DNA of 6,600 nucleotides from CAZEVY01 sp964515555 (GTDB taxonomy: Bacteria; Acidobacteriota; Terriglobia; Bryobacterales; Bryobacteraceae). Location of the stretch: NCBI GenBank assembly GCA_964515555.1, contig CAZEVY010000165.1, positions 1 to 6,600 on the forward strand. The letters run 5' to 3'. The notes beneath the pieces were generated by a model. It ran no database searches, was not told the origin of the DNA, and was given only the letters and a program-made list of their open reading frames with translations. Positions 6,014 through 6,600 of the stretch are shown here, in pieces. The position numbers and the translations under genes are program-made. The first letter of the stretch is position 1. Each line of letters starts with the position of its first letter.

Positions 6014-6600
6014 AATACGTTTTCGTTTTCCTGACCTTTGGGACTTTGCACGCGCAGCGCGTCATCACCACTATCGCCGGCACCGATACGACGTTCGCGG
6101 GCGACGGCAAACCCGCCGTCCAGGCTCGTCTCGGCTGGGTTCGCGACCTGGCGCTCGCACCCGACGGCGTGATCTATTTCTCCGACCCCGACAACGCCAT
6201 GGTTATGAAAGTCGACCGCGACGGCGTGCTGCACGTGGTCGCTGGTAACGGCATTCGGGGATTCTCGGGTGATGGTGGATTGGCCGTTGAGGCTTCTTTG
6301 GGCGGGCCGAATCGACCTGGCATCCCGCAGTATCCACTCGGGATCGACCTGGACTCGCAGGGCAACCTCTATATCGTCGACTTTGACCGCATCCGCAAGG
6401 TCACGCCGGCGGGCATCATCACGACTGTCGCTGGGGGCGGGCTAATCGTCGGCGGTGAGGGGATTCCGGCGGCGCAGGCGCGCATCAACGCTCCGAGTGA
6501 TGTCGCCGTCGATCGCGCGGGAAACGTATATTACAGCGAGAACAGTCCACACCGCATTCGCAAGCTCGACACGAATGGTCTTGTGACGACCTACGCGGGC
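6010..6600 (+). CDS. Exported NHL-repeat protein, 3' end outside the window
   Basis: The first 197 codons are open to the window edge. Residues 1-15 form a signal peptide (MKYVFVFLTFGTLHA, cleavage before Q16), so the protein is exported. Three NHL beta-propeller repeats are visible at about 41-79, 107-142 and 159-197. They carry the recurring GNLYIVD / RIRKV / ITTVAG pattern and a SGDGG loop (86-90) usual in acidobacterial and planctomycete NHL proteins. A complete propeller needs about six blades, so at least as much again is probably missing. NHL propellers bind proteins or other ligands; no enzymatic motif is seen. The ATG lies in an ATGA overlap with the caspase stop, and a weak purine run (AGAGAAG, 5998-6004) precedes it. 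It therefore belongs to the same operon and may be the outermost ligand-binding part; that role is inferred from context only. Confidence 0.88.
   Translation, partial: MKYVFVFLTFGTLHAQRVITTIAGTDTTFAGDGKPAVQARLGWVRDLALAPDGVIYFSDPDNAMVMKVDRDGVLHVVAGNGIRGFSGDGGLAVEASLGGPNRPGIPQYPLGIDLDSQGNLYIVDFDRIRKVTPAGIITTVAGGGLIVGGEGIPAAQARINAPSDVAVDRAGNVYYSENSPHRIRKLDTNGLVTTYAG

Overview
The window looks like chromosomal DNA of a GC-rich soil-type bacterium, most likely an acidobacterium of the Solibacter/Bryobacter kind. This rests on protein style only: an ECF sigma factor of the TIGR02999 (Sigma70_ECF) type, a Ser/Thr kinase with the short N-terminal helical module common in acidobacterial and planctomycete kinases, a DUF4384-like protein, a caspase-TPR protein and an NHL-repeat protein. 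No RNA gene, insertion sequence, CRISPR array or phage gene was seen.

Layout: positions 1-234 are a flank without a convincing gene. An ECF sigma factor lies on the minus strand (235-801). A 103-base divergent intergenic region (802-904) holds a -10-like hexamer for each direction. On the plus strand follow four tightly packed genes: a membrane Ser/Thr kinase (905-2536), a short DUF4384-like protein (2541-3377), an 879-residue FecR-like/caspase/TPR protein (3374-6013) and an NHL-repeat protein cut by the window end (6010-6600). Spacing indicates one translationally coupled operon: the kinase stop codon overlaps a consensus Shine-Dalgarno for the next gene, and the next two junctions are 4-base ATGA overlaps.

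Proposed working (inference): the sigma factor and kinase act in the cytoplasm, and the kinase sends a DUF4384-like domain across the membrane. The other three proteins start with signal-peptide-like segments, so the caspase and its partners are predicted to act outside the cytoplasm. No anti-sigma factor is visible. The sigma factor carries Q-A-T-A where classical ECF factors have D-A-E-D, which fits activation by threonine phosphorylation, plausibly by the divergent kinase. The window therefore reads as a candidate envelope-sensing kinase/ECF module linked to an exported caspase.
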